DNA of 64,000 nt from Tomocerus qinae (lineage: Eukaryota > Arthropoda > Collembola > Entomobryomorpha > Tomoceridae): the NCBI GenBank assembly GCA_020055645.1, contig CM034548.1, positions 44,694,296 to 44,758,295 on the forward strand. Reading direction: 5' to 3'. The translations under genes were made by a program, and so were the position numbers. This document shows positions 1 through 13,600 of the stretch, one piece after another; the first letter of the stretch is position 1, and every line of letters begins with the position of its first letter. The notes under the pieces are model-generated. The model worked only from the letters and a program-made list of their open reading frames with translations. It was not told where the DNA came from and made no database searches.

Positions 1-1537
1 CCTTCGTGTCATTTGAATGAAGTGAAATTAAATAGAGCAGCCACTGCATATGAGATAAGCGTGTTTTTTGCATTACACTTAGACATAGGAGTACATGCCA
101 TTATTTTGGTCATGCTGAGGATAATTTATACAGTCCTTTTCCAGTTATTTATTTTTTCTATTAATTCCAGTCTCGTGTAAAACACTGTGAACCAAGTGCA
201 CACTAGTATTTACATCAGTAACCGTTAATACTTTTTACAGAATAATTTATTCCATTGATTTGGTAAACTTACATAAATTTAAAAAATAAATACCCAGCTC
301 CAACATACTAGATAGCTAAAGCTCTATACTGTCACTAATGCAGATGTACTTTTCTCCACGCAGTAATATGTTTTGTATGATCTATAAACGATTGACTGCG
401 GGGAGTAAAACCAATGGTAGATTTATTTCTACTAGTTACATGTAAGGTAATCAACAAAAAAGTAAATAATTTGCCTAAGAAAGGCTTTAAAATATATTGT
501 TGATACAATTTCGTAGTATATTGATGAAAGTATTGTCGTTTTGTGCAAATAAAATGTTACGAATGTGCTTTGAAATCATAAATGTATTTTACAATTCTGA
601 ATACGACACTAAATCCACATAGGAAATGCACTCTAAATATAGTACTTCTATAGTGTTCTTAAGCAAGTACTTGGCCAAATTGTTTTATCTGAATTCGCGA
701 TAAAGGAATTTATGTGGGCTGCTTCGGCCGGCTACCTACTGTTAATCTACATTTGAGATTGACAGAATCGAGTAAGTACTTCCGCAAAGAGAAAATACCC
801 CTTACTGTTCATGAATCTATAATTCCTTTTATTTGCCATTCTGCACCACACTATGTTAAGTAACGATATTACGTGCATTTAGAGACCCACGCCCTACAGA
901 ATACTCTTGCACTGTGATAGTTTATGTGTTTATGTTGTTTTACTGATAGGAGGTAACTAATACACATGCAAGCTCACCGAAGTATTATTTACCTGGAAGA
1001 CATTTATGTCTGTCGTGCATCCTACCTTCTGTTTCCGTCGTAGCGCTGGCAGTTGGTTGGAATGTGATGAAAAGACCATGGTGGAGTACATTGGCATTAG
1101 TAATTGCATATTTAATGAAATAGATATCTGAATTTAAGTGAAGTGTTGCCAGCTAAACCAAAGGACAGCTTGATTTCGCCAAGTAGTCCATGGCTATATG
1201 ACAATTTCAGCTTATAATTATGTAATATGGTTTCATGGCCTTTCACGACCGCAAAAACAATCGCAACTAACTAAGAAGCAAGCTGTGATAGACAAACTGA
1301 AAGGAGCAAACGCTTCTTATGAATGTAGGTAATACAATTACAGGTGCATTAGCCTCGTTATTGCAAGTGGCAAATATAGATATCAAGAGTAGGACCAAAA
1401 ACAAACAGAAGGCTAGTCATTGATGTATGATTATACTGCGGTTGGCCAAACTGAAATTTTAATTGCCGAATTGGTCCCTATACTTAAGTAAGGATTTAAA
1501 ATATTCATCTGCTCTATTTATTATGAATTTCAGCACT
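1..1537. other. Region upstream of KIF12
   Basis: AT-rich DNA with no convincing open frame or family match. It should hold the KIF12 promoter and any 5' noncoding exon, since an acceptor signal ends at 1533. I could not pick the exon or a promoter element. Confidence 0.5.
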
Positions 1538-1632
1538 ATGAGTATCGGCAGCGCATCCTCACTGCAAAACCTGGAGAGTGACTTCGAAATGATGGAACCG
1601 ACGGATAACAACAATATCAATGTAGTGGTCAG
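1538..1632 (+). CDS. Kif12: KIF12 coding exon 1
   Basis: Starts at ATG 1538 and ends in phase 2 before GTATGT at 1633. It encodes an acidic N-terminal extension ending in NNINVVVR, whose last codon is completed by the next exon to give VVVRVRPLN, the first beta strand of the kinesin motor. A TTTCAG acceptor ends at 1533, five bases before the ATG. An upstream ATG at 1523 in the same frame is not used if that acceptor is real. Confidence 0.85.
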
Positions 1633-4600
1633 GTATGTAATAGTACATTTGTTAATGCTTTTTAGAAGAAGTGCTTATACCAAGTATGGATTCAGATAAT
1701 ATTACTTGCAGTTCATCCTTATCCATACCCTGATAAAGCTTTTTTGAATATCCCCTAATAGCATCTTAATACCTTTTGCTAGTAAGTATTGCGATTTGGT
1801 TAATGGGGAAAGAAACGTATTTCTTGAATGCTATTTTATAAGATATGGACTGTCAATCAGATTTCTGTATAGTCCCCTTTTACGGTTGTTTTATCGTTGC
1901 ATAAATTACCATTCCATTAGACATATTTTCGGAAATGAGAACAGATAGTCACGTTTAATGTAGATGACCTCGGGAAAAGGTAATCAAGTGTTAACACTGA
2001 GACACGTAATGGTGTTTATTTATTACGCAGGGTGAGACCGCTAAATTCTAAGGAGGTGAAGGTAGGAGATGAAAATGTGACCCACTTTCCAGGCAACGGA
2101 CAACTGTGGTTGGAGCCTTCTATTCCTAAAGAAAAGCCAAAATCTTTTACATATAATGTCGTTTTTGAACCGGAAGCCACGCAAGAAGATGTCCTTAATC
2201 ATTCCGGTGTAAAAAGACTCATTGATATGGCAATCGATGGCTTCTCATGCACTGTATTTTGCTACGGACAAACCGGCTCTGGGAAAACGCATACACTCAC
2301 GGGACCTCCTCATTTGGTATGCAGCAAAATGAAATATACCTGACCACTTAATTATTCAATATACGAGTTCTTAAAATATAAAGTGACGTAATACCAACAC
2401 TCTGGGTGCATCTAATATGTTGAAATATATATTAAACACTCAGCTATATCCATAAGGTCAATATTGGAATTTACAATTATCTTGAATAGAGTTGTGTACA
2501 AGTTACATGTTATATTTACTAGTGTTAGATTTTTATTTAATAGTAATTTATTAGTTATACAGTAGCCTGCTATGGTCTTTCAGAGGAATCACGGAGAAAG
2601 TAGTAGTGAAAGTATCGATTACGTAAAGGTAAACTTGATACTTAATTGCTCTGCAAATAGTGTACTATATTCACCCTCCCTACATGGATCTAGCACGTAC
2701 GTTGATAAAAGAGGCAGACGATAAATATTTGCACTGCTACAAAGGTAATTATCTATTCTAGGTGACCTGTGTCCAAACTCTATGTATCCTCGACTTCTAT
2801 CTCTTTTGAATATTATGGTGCCTTTATTGCGAAAGTTGCAAGTGGCCCACTTTGGTAAGCTCTTTTCTTCAAACTGCAATGTGACTAATGCACATAAATG
2901 TGCATCAGACATGAAAGCAAAATTGCCAAAATCAATTTGTTGCAAACTGCAAAAAGTAACTTTGTTATCTTCCCGAAATATTTTGCTGTATAACTTTTGT
3001 ACAAACATGAAATTGATTTCCTTAGGATGGGTTTTTGAGAATCCCATATGCATATGTATTTTATTTAATATTGGTCCTGACATTGCCTGATGACAACAAT
3101 GAAATGCGACCTTACACTTTTGCCTTCTCCTTTCTTTTTGATGTTGGCTTTTCCCTCTCTTACTTCAATCAGGAAAAGATCAAAGAGACAAAGCAATTCT
3201 CTTTCTTATGCTAATAACCTTGACACATTGCCTCTTACGAGTCTCTTCTTTTACAAGCCAAACATATTTCACCTTCTTGTCATTGAAATATACACATTTT
3301 GCAAAGCAATGTCTCAGTTTATTGACAAATGCTGTAACAATAATGATACTGATTTAAGGGAAGTGTGCAGAAATTGTAATGTCGATATATATTGTGACTG
3401 TATCAAGAGTATTCCCAGTTGCCAACAATGTTAACCCATGATATTAACTTTTATGTAAGCACCTTACTGCTTGAAATAGGAAAATGCAGCGATATAGGAA
3501 GATAGTATTAGTGGTTATTTTATTAGTTGAGTAGACACAAACGGAACAATTCCGATATGCATAGGTTTTGTTGGTACAGGTAGTTAGACATGTCGGTAGT
3601 CATATTTAGTATAAAATACATGGAGCTTTGTAGTATTACATGAAATGTCAAAGTGGTTAAACCATGGTCAATGCCGTTCAATAAGATATCGCAAGTCGCC
3701 ATCACAAAATAAATGAATAAATATGGATTTTATTAATTTCAGTTCGAGAAAAATCCAGATCCTTTTGCTCCAGATCACGGTCTGGTTTTCCGCTCCTTTC
3801 TATACCTATTTGATCAAATCCAAAATCGGAACGACTTCCATTTCGTGCTGAAGGCATCATTTCTGGAAATCTACAATGAAAAGGTATGTACACAATTATT
3901 GGCCAATATTATGGTCTTGTTCTGGTCAGCAGGAAGGTTACATAAAATTAAATGTTAGTAGTATTCCAACAAAATATGATATCGTATTAATAAATTAATG
4001 GAATGTTAAATTGTTTACCAATCATACGACAACAAGCCTATTAAATGTTACAATGGCTTTGCTTAATTCGATTAAAACGGAAAATTGACTCGATTGACTT
4101 TTGCAATGACGTAAATTTGTAATTGCTATTAGCAGAGGTAAATACTGCCTCTTCAAGTAACGCTCAAGCAAGATTGGGTTATTGTTATTGTATATGAGTT
4201 GTTAGAATAGAACTCGGTCTATTAGTAGGCGTATACACCATATAGTATATGCATACATAAAATCTTACATTTCCAATAGTCCAGGCAGACCTTGAAATAT
4301 TTATTGTGTTTACTTATTTACTACATACGTAAGCAATTGTACAGAAATTCATTGCAATGTTAAACAAACCACTTTGAAAACTAAATCGTCTCAAGAATTA
4401 TTTGTTTGTGTTATCATTATCTATTTTCGTATTGATTATTTTTTCTTCTAAATTGTATTAAAACCATCTTATAGACAACCGAAATGAGAATTTAGGTAGT
4501 TGTATCAACAGAGTCGTAATTCTGCCCAACAACCTATCTATTATTAATTATGGAAGATAAGTGGAACAGAAATACAAATAATACAGATATAATTTTATAA

Positions 4601-7600
4601 AAATTATAGACAGTGCTTTAGAAATGTAACAAAAAACGTGACTACTAGGTATCTGTAGTCTCAGTACACATAATAAGTAGTATGCATTTTATCGCTTATC
4701 ATACTTGAGAGATACTTTTTCTCTATAAACATGCAAGCCAGTCTTTCTGCACTTTGTAAGGAGACTTCCTGAAGTTTATTTGAAAACATATTCATAGTTA
4801 TCTTATACCTAGTATATACATGTACCTATACCAAAATACAGATCTTAGAAGTACTGATACCACATTAGCATACTTAGCATAAATATTCTACACCTACTGT
4901 AGTAAGAAATGTTGGCAACCGATATTGATTACATGGAACGACTCCTACGAGGGAATCACTCCTAAAAGACTTTACTCCTAAAGGACTCCTACAGCCAGCT
5001 AATACTATGTACAGTCCAACTTAATCATGTAATAACAGTTTAAGATTGTCTTAACAGTTAACTAACATTAAAGATATTGAAAATTAAACTGATTTGTAAA
5101 CCCATCGAATAGTCACGATTAAATGTGGTATAAAGGGTAACTCTAAAATAATTAAAAACAATCAGGTAATATATTGCATTGGAGGAAGAAGTGCTTTTTA
5201 GGAATCCTTTAGGAGTAAAGTCTTTTAGGAGTGATACTATTAGCATATTATACTAGTTTCATTTAAAAAATTATCGTAGAGTCATGGTTTCTTTCAATTT
5301 TAATTGATTTTATAGGTAATTCCAACGAATTCTGTTTTGCTGCCATTGCCATGATCTACTACCAGATAGGTAAAGAGGATTTGAATGAGTATGATAGTAC
5401 ACGTTAGATTGTTATTGCTCTAAATGAGATGAGATGAGCGTCCAGGGTGGTTTGTGCGAGTGGGGAAAGGTCTCCAAAGCAAACAAATGGCTCCCTTCCT
5501 TATATTGCTGAAAATGGAAAGCAATAAAATTATGCGCATTAACTGGGAACACTTATTGGATGAAAGGACGGAAAACGACAATAATATTAACGTTGAATGT
5601 AGAAACATGAATGAATATTGTCGTCAGAGAAAGAGGGAAATCATACACCGCATTAACCATATTATTATTTGTATAGCAAGAAAATGGCTTGTAGGTAGGT
5701 TTTAGGATAATATTAGGCAAGCTTCGTTTTCTTCCTTGATGGTAGGTAACCATACAATTAGTTTCAACGAAAAATTCTTTTAGCTGTCATTGTGTTCCTC
5801 AGCTAGCTTGACAAGTGTATATTTAGCACCTAACCATTTTAGGTTGTAAATTACGTCATATACAAATATTATACTCAGAATCCTACTCCCTTCTAATATT
5901 CTATAATATAATCGCACTAATACCTGACTATCTATGTCTTGGTACGACCGCCTAGGAAACCTGCATATATTACGTAACGTAAAACCCCCTTTCTCAAGTG
6001 TAGCGCAAGTGCTAGCTGTAACTCTTTTGGGCATCGCTTCCTCCCATCAACTATCAACGTAATATATGCACGTTCCTTGAAAGCACAAAAGTAAAATGCG
6101 CATGCCCCTCCCTCTAAACCAACGAATTGAGTTGTTTCATATTATTATAACATCAGAACAATAATACGAATTCACATAAGATGATTATTGGTGATTGAAT
6201 GGAAATAATTAGCTAAAGAAGGCAATTCGTTTTCCAAAATCCCGGAAAGGGAAAGGGAACATTCTGGGGTGTTTAATAAAAATAATGTTTTATTATTCCC
6301 CATTTGAACCGGAATTGTTTTTATTACTGTGATGGGTTGCCTGCTTAATTTCTCTTGAGTGCCAGGTTCGCCCCTTAGCTGGGTTCAACTATTCTATATA
6401 AGATTTTTATTGATATGCAATTAGTAATAAAAATTATCCCAAATTTAATTTTTATAAATGACATAGATTGTATTGACCAGTTGGGCAGAAAGGGAGAGCT
6501 ACTGTTAACAGATTTTTGGCCATTTTACCATCATTTTTGGCCATATACGCCAGACAGGTCTTAAAACCCCGGATTCGGTATCAAATTTTATGATCATGGA
6601 CCCCAGTGCCCATATAAGTGATGCCCATGCCCAGGCAGAGCTCCAGTAGGGAGTGTATAATATGTAATGTATGTATGATATTTGTAAGTAGGAGAAAGTA
6701 GTATAGTTAGTGGAATGGAGGAGGCAGAGGAGATGTTATTACACGTAGTGAAGACAGTGAAAAGAAGAAAGAATAAAAGTTGATGGCTGTGGGTTTCTTG
6801 GGTTGATTCATGAGCATTCATCTCTGTGATAAGAATTCGAACAATGGGCCCTGTCCTGTCCTCCTCCACTAGATGAGATTTTGCAAGAAAAATTACACTT
6901 CATTTCTAGCCAGGACCTCAGGAATTGCTGTCTTGTAAATAAATAAATGCCATTATATTTATATTATGAGCGACGCCACACTATAATTTAATTTGCTAAT
7001 GAAAAATATTTAGTCAATGAATAACAAATATTTAAGAAGAATATTAAATTAAAATGCAAATGTACTACAGTGTCGACTATGTAAACTAACTTAATATTTA
7101 CATGATATAATATTCATTTCGAAATTATATTCCTAACCCGCGTGTTTCCAATTTCTGTTAGTTTCTTCCTGATGGGATATCTAGTTGCATGAGCATGCGA
7201 TTATATTTTGTGGTTGGTGAATAAGTTCTCATTCGTGCATAGTACATTCTACGTTCTGTACTGCTAAAAACTAGAGATCACATTTGTGTGTAAGTAGCTT
7301 GTATTGGAACTTAAGTGCTAATAACATGGACCATTTGTAGCAAAGACGCAACGGTATTAATATATTGTGAGTGAAGCTGATAGCTGAGGAAAAGTAATGG
7401 AAAAGTTGTTGCAAAAATTGACTCCAGCAATCGATCCATTGGTTTCCATAACTACTTTTCAATGTTGTGTGCAAAATTCCATCATGCATTATAAAGGGAC
7501 ATCGATTCAAATGTAAGTTGATTGTGTTTGCCATTATGGGCCAGTAGTAGCAGTGTGAGTGAGTATAGTCTGTGCACATTAATGTGTACAGGTATATAGT

Positions 7601-10600
7601 ATACATTGTATGGAGTTCAAGTATGGCGACGCTAAATGTTATGACATATTACTCTTACACTCATATCAAAGTGTCTGCGTATGGTTAGCAGTATTAAGTG
7701 TTGGCGAAGGAAATAAATAGCTTCTGTCCAGTACTGCTGCGTTAGGGAGAGAAAGCCAAATGAAAGAAACTTTCATTCTTTAGCATTGGTACCTACTACG
7801 TACATTTACGGACTTACTATTACTACTGCTAAACACAAATACATAGTCTAAGTAGTTTCATAGTGTATCGTATTGTATATGTGTATAGTTGTAGTCATTT
7901 TACGATATTATTCAGAAAGTTGTTTGTGAGCTTGCTTGCCAAAATAATACCTCATGCGGTTTCATGTCGTGTCATACCTTCCGCGGTATCTGCAAAATCT
8001 GAATAAACATTCTAGGTAGGCACTGGCTCTACTCTACACACGTCAGCATTTACTTATTTGACTAGTGTAATAGACTGGTCTACTGCATGTTATGTACTGG
8101 CTAATGCTCAATTTGACCAGTTTTTCATTGCTATTATGTATGACTTTACCTTACTGACTTATATCTGTATCGCACTTAACACCTCCTACAACAGAGCTGC
8201 GTGCAGAGCTACCAACGGGAATTCAATGTTCATTGTTGTACAGTACATGCTTTTAAATTGTGCACAACCTAACACTGCTAATGCAAATAAGCGTGAGGAT
8301 AAGGTAGAAGGGAAAATGATAGATTTGTAAACATCAAAGACCTCATGGAGGCTTATGGAGTAGTGAGATTTGCACTTTCTTGCTAAATCTCTATACAATT
8401 CTCTAAATAAAATGCCAAGGAGCCAGGATATAAATACAAGCAGGTAGATATAGATGGGTAGCAGTCTACATATATTTTCCAGGTTGGGACCTAGCAATAA
8501 TTGAAGAAGACATAAGACTTTTACATTAAATTTTAGCAGAGTGCTTTCGGAAAGACTATACCATTATATTGTACTAGGTGGTTACAGATTTAAACAGAAT
8601 CCAAGTCTGCTCTCGTGTCGCCGTCTGTCTACAGTGAATAATGCAATGTTAATAATATATGATATTTAACTATCCCTATCTCCAATATTTAGGCTGGAGA
8701 CCTCAAGTCTCAAGCTAAGTTCTACCCCAGGACGATCGTAGCAAGAGAGTAAAGATCAATTAACAGTAATTTTAGGTGTTCTAAAAAATTTATGTAAATA
8801 CTTTACCAAAGGTAATTATTAATTATATTTTATTCTTTTCGCAGTGGCTCCATGTTTGGAATTATGACGCTTGCTTATCATCTAATTTAAATCACTTAAC
8901 CTTAATTTGCATAAATTTTAAGTATAAACGTATTATAAATGTCTGTAGAACTAGTAGAACATCTCTGTATCTTTGGCCAAGAATGTATATACTGCATTTC
9001 TTACCAGTTTAAGAATTAATGGGCTTTTCTTTGCACATGGCGATTATGTGATCATAAATTATGCTTCTTCATACATTCTACTACGTCGGCATCATTAAAA
9101 CGGCAATATCGTATTGATTATGGTTTCATTAATTCATAAAAGCTGCCTGCAAAGTGTGAGTACATTTTCATTTTTCATGTACGGAAACATAAAATATTTT
9201 TCAGGGAAAGAACTGTAAGTTTGGTATCCTGTCAAAATTCTAAGACCTGTGTAAAAAATAGGATGGCGAAGTGTCTTTAATAAGTAACATGTTCATGTTC
9301 AGTGCTTAGTAATGTCTGCAGCAAGATATTTGTCACTTTGTCATATATTACAACGCTTGTCGTATTGAGTTGACGAAGTCTGGCGATGCTACCTACTGAC
9401 TTTCATCGCCCAATGCACAACATAAAATAGCCTTAGTAGATAGTTTTCTATTCACTGGGTGGTGGAACAGCAGCAATCCCTCTAGCTCAGCTGGACGAAC
9501 AAAGAGTCAACTAGACACATCTCATAAAATATGACATGGTGACAATAGCTTTATATTATATGGATGGAGGTAGTAATACTAATGCATATAAACCTAGAAA
9601 TATACAATGATGCCTTTGCCAATGACACTGCAACGTCTATAATGCATAAGTATAATAAATCGACTAGTCAGCTAAGTAGATATGTGACATTGCATTAGAA
9701 ACTCATTCGCCCTCTAACTCAATTCCAAGAGTTTCTACATGATATGAAATACTAACAGTGCAGTGCGTATTGTTACTGCGACAGAAACATATAAATTCCC
9801 AAAAATATAAGAAAAGCATGATCATTTCTCTTTCCTTGATGAATCTTTTGTCACCTTCTTGTCTACTCTAATATTTTCAGGTTATTGACCTCCTGAATAC
9901 CTCGAGAAAGCCTTTGGCAGTGCGTTGGTCTAAGAAATCCAGGGGATTCTTTGTAGAAAATCTTTTTATGGTAGAATGTGAAGAATTCGATGACCTTCTC
10001 GCCGTCCTGGAAGAGGGTTCGTTCTTTTTTCCAATTTTGTCTTAATAACTTGCCCGTTCCGTGTCAGGCATCAATTTCATCTTCATCTGATGTGGTTGCG
10101 TTTCTTTCTGTTATGCCCATACTCAATTTGCGTAGCACTAGTTAAAGTAAAGTATGTAAACACATAACAATTTTTGAAGTGACTCCCGTATGAGTATTGC
10201 GCAGTAAAATGGGAGTATAAATAGTATTTTATCCCCAGTTCTCAGAAACTGATGCTTGTAGTTCTTGGAACTTGAGTTGTATTACCTCATTAAATAAACC
10301 AAAGTGGGAATTTCGTTGTAAAGCTCCAAAGGCCTTCAAAAAGACATTTGATTACAAGGGTAATGTAATTTTTCAGGGATGAGAAACCGAGCCGTAGGAA
10401 GACATAACATGAATGAGTATTCCAGTAGAAGCCATACAATTTTAACTGTACATATTACATCTGAGCAAAAGGTGGGTAACTTTATGTTGTTTTCTGTGTA
10501 CACAAAAGTCTATAAAAATCTACTTGAGTACCTAATTCGGAGACAAATAAAGCTCCATTTTCCCGTCTGTGGGAATGAATAGTTTGTACTTAATTTGCAT

Positions 10601-13600
10601 TGAGAATCTCATAAATACAAATAAATTACCATTGGCAATCTACTACTCAATTGGATTTAGTCACTACATATGTAGCTTTTACTTTGGCTAAAGTAATTTG
10701 ATTCTACTGCTGGTTATTCATTTTCCTAAAAACAGGCGTCAGAAGAAGGAGTTTTTATCTCTCGTCATGGAAAACTCAACTTTGTCGATTTGGCTGGAAG
10801 TGAGATGACTAAGAAGACGCATAGTGAAGGAAAGACGTTAGAAGAAGCAAATAACATTAACAAAAGTCTTATGGTGCTAGGATATTGCATTGCTTCGCTC
10901 AGTGATCCGAAAAAGAAAAGTGGACACATACCTTATCGAGATAGTAAACTTACTAAATTACTTGCCGACAGTTTAGCCGGAAATGGAGTTACACTGATGG
11001 TAGGTTTATTTAATATTAAAAAGCATGAATTACCCTTGTGGGATTTTTAACTGCAGTTGCCTTTAAACTATTTCAAAAGGTATCATTATGAATACTCGCG
11101 TGTTATTTTGCAGATCGCATGTATTTCTCCAGCTAAATCAAATATGAGCGAGACGTTGAACACACTTCGCTATGCTGCACGAGCTAAGAGAATCAAGACA
11201 AAACCAATTGTAGTCATGGTTAGTACTTTTACTTATTTCGTTTTGAATTTTCCTTAATAACATCCTAAAATGTTTTATACATTACCCGGCGGGGTACACA
11301 TTTTGCCGGGAGGGAATGGAAACCACTGTCCTTATAAAGAGGCGAAGGTTTTTGGCAAGAACTTCTATGACTTCTAGTTATAACTAGTTCTAGCTAGTTA
11401 TGACTTGTTTTTACTTGTTCTAACCAGAAGAAATAATATATTTTTATCAAAGAATTTTATCATCTAGAAATTATGAGGATAATTTCTGTCGGCAGGAAAC
11501 TTGTGAATGGTTTTCCGAATTTTAAATGTTTTGTATAGGATCCACGGGAGGCATTAATAGTGAGCTTAAAGCGAGAAGTAACAGCTCTACGGGAGGAGAA
11601 TTCTCAATTGAGACAATTTGTACACGTCAATCGTCCGACGACAGGAGAGCTGGGTAGTTGGCCTCGCAATGTGACACCCAACGGAATCATTGCTGACGAA
11701 ATCGATAAAGACAAATTAGAAGAAATGGAGAAAACGCAATTGGTTGATAAAATTCACCAATTTCTGACAGAAAATGCCGCTCTGAGACAGGAGAACTGGG
11801 AGCTGATTGCGGTGAGAGATCTGCTGATTAGAGACCAGGAACTCGTCTGTCGAGAGAACGAGCGGCTGCTGAGAAAATTGGAAGACGTCAACAGCGTTTG
11901 TTGCCGATCCCCCATTGCCCCGGCTCGTCCTTCTTATTCCGCTGAAATGCTTAGCAAATCCCAGTCTGATGATGAGATTGTCAATGGCATCCGTCGCGAT
12001 GATGACATATGGGCCAATTCCACCTATGATCCCAACAAGGTCATCTTTTAAAACACTTTCGATATTACTCCATCCATCTATTGATTAGAATATAAACCAA
12101 AATATTACATTACTTACTATTACTAATTTTTAAGAGTTTTACCAACTTGACTTTAGTATAAACTTTTACTGAAGGAAATTAAATCTTCATAGATAGGTAT
12201 AGAGACTTTTCAAAGCATAACTGAAGCAAGTCGATAAGAAAGGTTTACCAAAATGCATTTTTGTGCAAACTGTTGATATTATGTAATATAGATACCATTT
12301 TGTCATTCTATGCTCCTCAATCTATTCCATTCTTTAGTGATTAAAACTTGTGATTGTAGGATTTGGACTCTCCTCCACTAAAACTAAAAAGTAGCGCTCC
12401 TGGAACGCCCCAGCAAATGCCTGATGCAATCACTAAAGAGCTTGAGAAACGAAGAATCGGAAAAAGGTAATTTGCCATCCATGTATTATTCTAACTTCAA
12501 AGAAGTTTCTTCTTAGTAGTAAGTTAAGTTCATGGTAGATTCCAAAGTCATTTATATTTGTGTTCTCGCAATTACACATTTTCCAATTATTTGCGAATCC
12601 CACGTAAAACATCAAAGCCTTAATGTCTTAATTAAAGGTTGCCATTGCTGTAGCAAAATAGATAATTTATCTTACTAATGATTGTTTCAATATTGGGAGA
12701 AAAATGTTGTATTAAATGACGTTCTCCTTGTCAGCAGTATGAGCAACCTTTCTGAGTCATACAAAAACCACAAGCGGAATAATTCTTGGGATAAAGTCGG
12801 CTCAAGGGATAGTTCAGGAGGATCTCTGAAATCCGGTGGCTCAAGCGATTCTCTGCCAGCCGTCCAAGGAAAAAGGGTTATTCCCAAGTAAGACTCTCTG
12901 TAATCTTTACTATTATCTTGCACATGGCATTTCACCGAATAGTTTAGCAAAGCTGAGGAAATACGTGTAATGCAATTGCAGTACGTGAGTGCTAATTCTT
13001 TCATTTTAGTACGGCAGCTTTTGTAGGATTTGTAGTTGTTTGAGATTATATTTATTATTTTGGGGAGGGACCTGTACATAGAGACTCGCCAATGTACGTA
13101 TGATTACTGTATGTATATGCACCTATTAGCACTAACCTGATCCTTTTTGCTAGTAAATTACATTTCCCAAATTCCTAATTTTCGTCAAGCGTTGGCCAAA
13201 GTGTTAATTAAATAGCCCGTTGTCAACACAGCGATGTTATCAATCACTTGGTGTGATTGTTCCTATTTACGTACGTCATAGACCTTTAATTTATCCCATA
13301 ATATCCTTGACAAGTCCGTATTACACCAAATTTCCACACCATGCCTAAATCCATTTAATGATTTTCGTTTATGCTGATGCGATAATTGCAGTAGTAATGG
13401 GAAAGCCGCTCCTCGAAAACGGAATCAACGCTCTGTGTCTCCGTCTAGAAAACCAGGTAATAAGCAATGTATGTACTCCAGCCATTTCTTACCTTTGCTT
13501 ACAGCATTTCTATCATTAACTCTTTTCTGTAATAACACAAGTACTTGCAAATAACAAATGTGCATTCACTGTCGAAATTCATTATCGTATCTGTCACTCC

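Noticed and set aside
2619..3434. Open frames of about 100-150 codons on both strands in the kinesin intron
   Set aside because: They overlap each other on opposite strands, have no domain and lie in an intron with clear splice sites; taken as chance.
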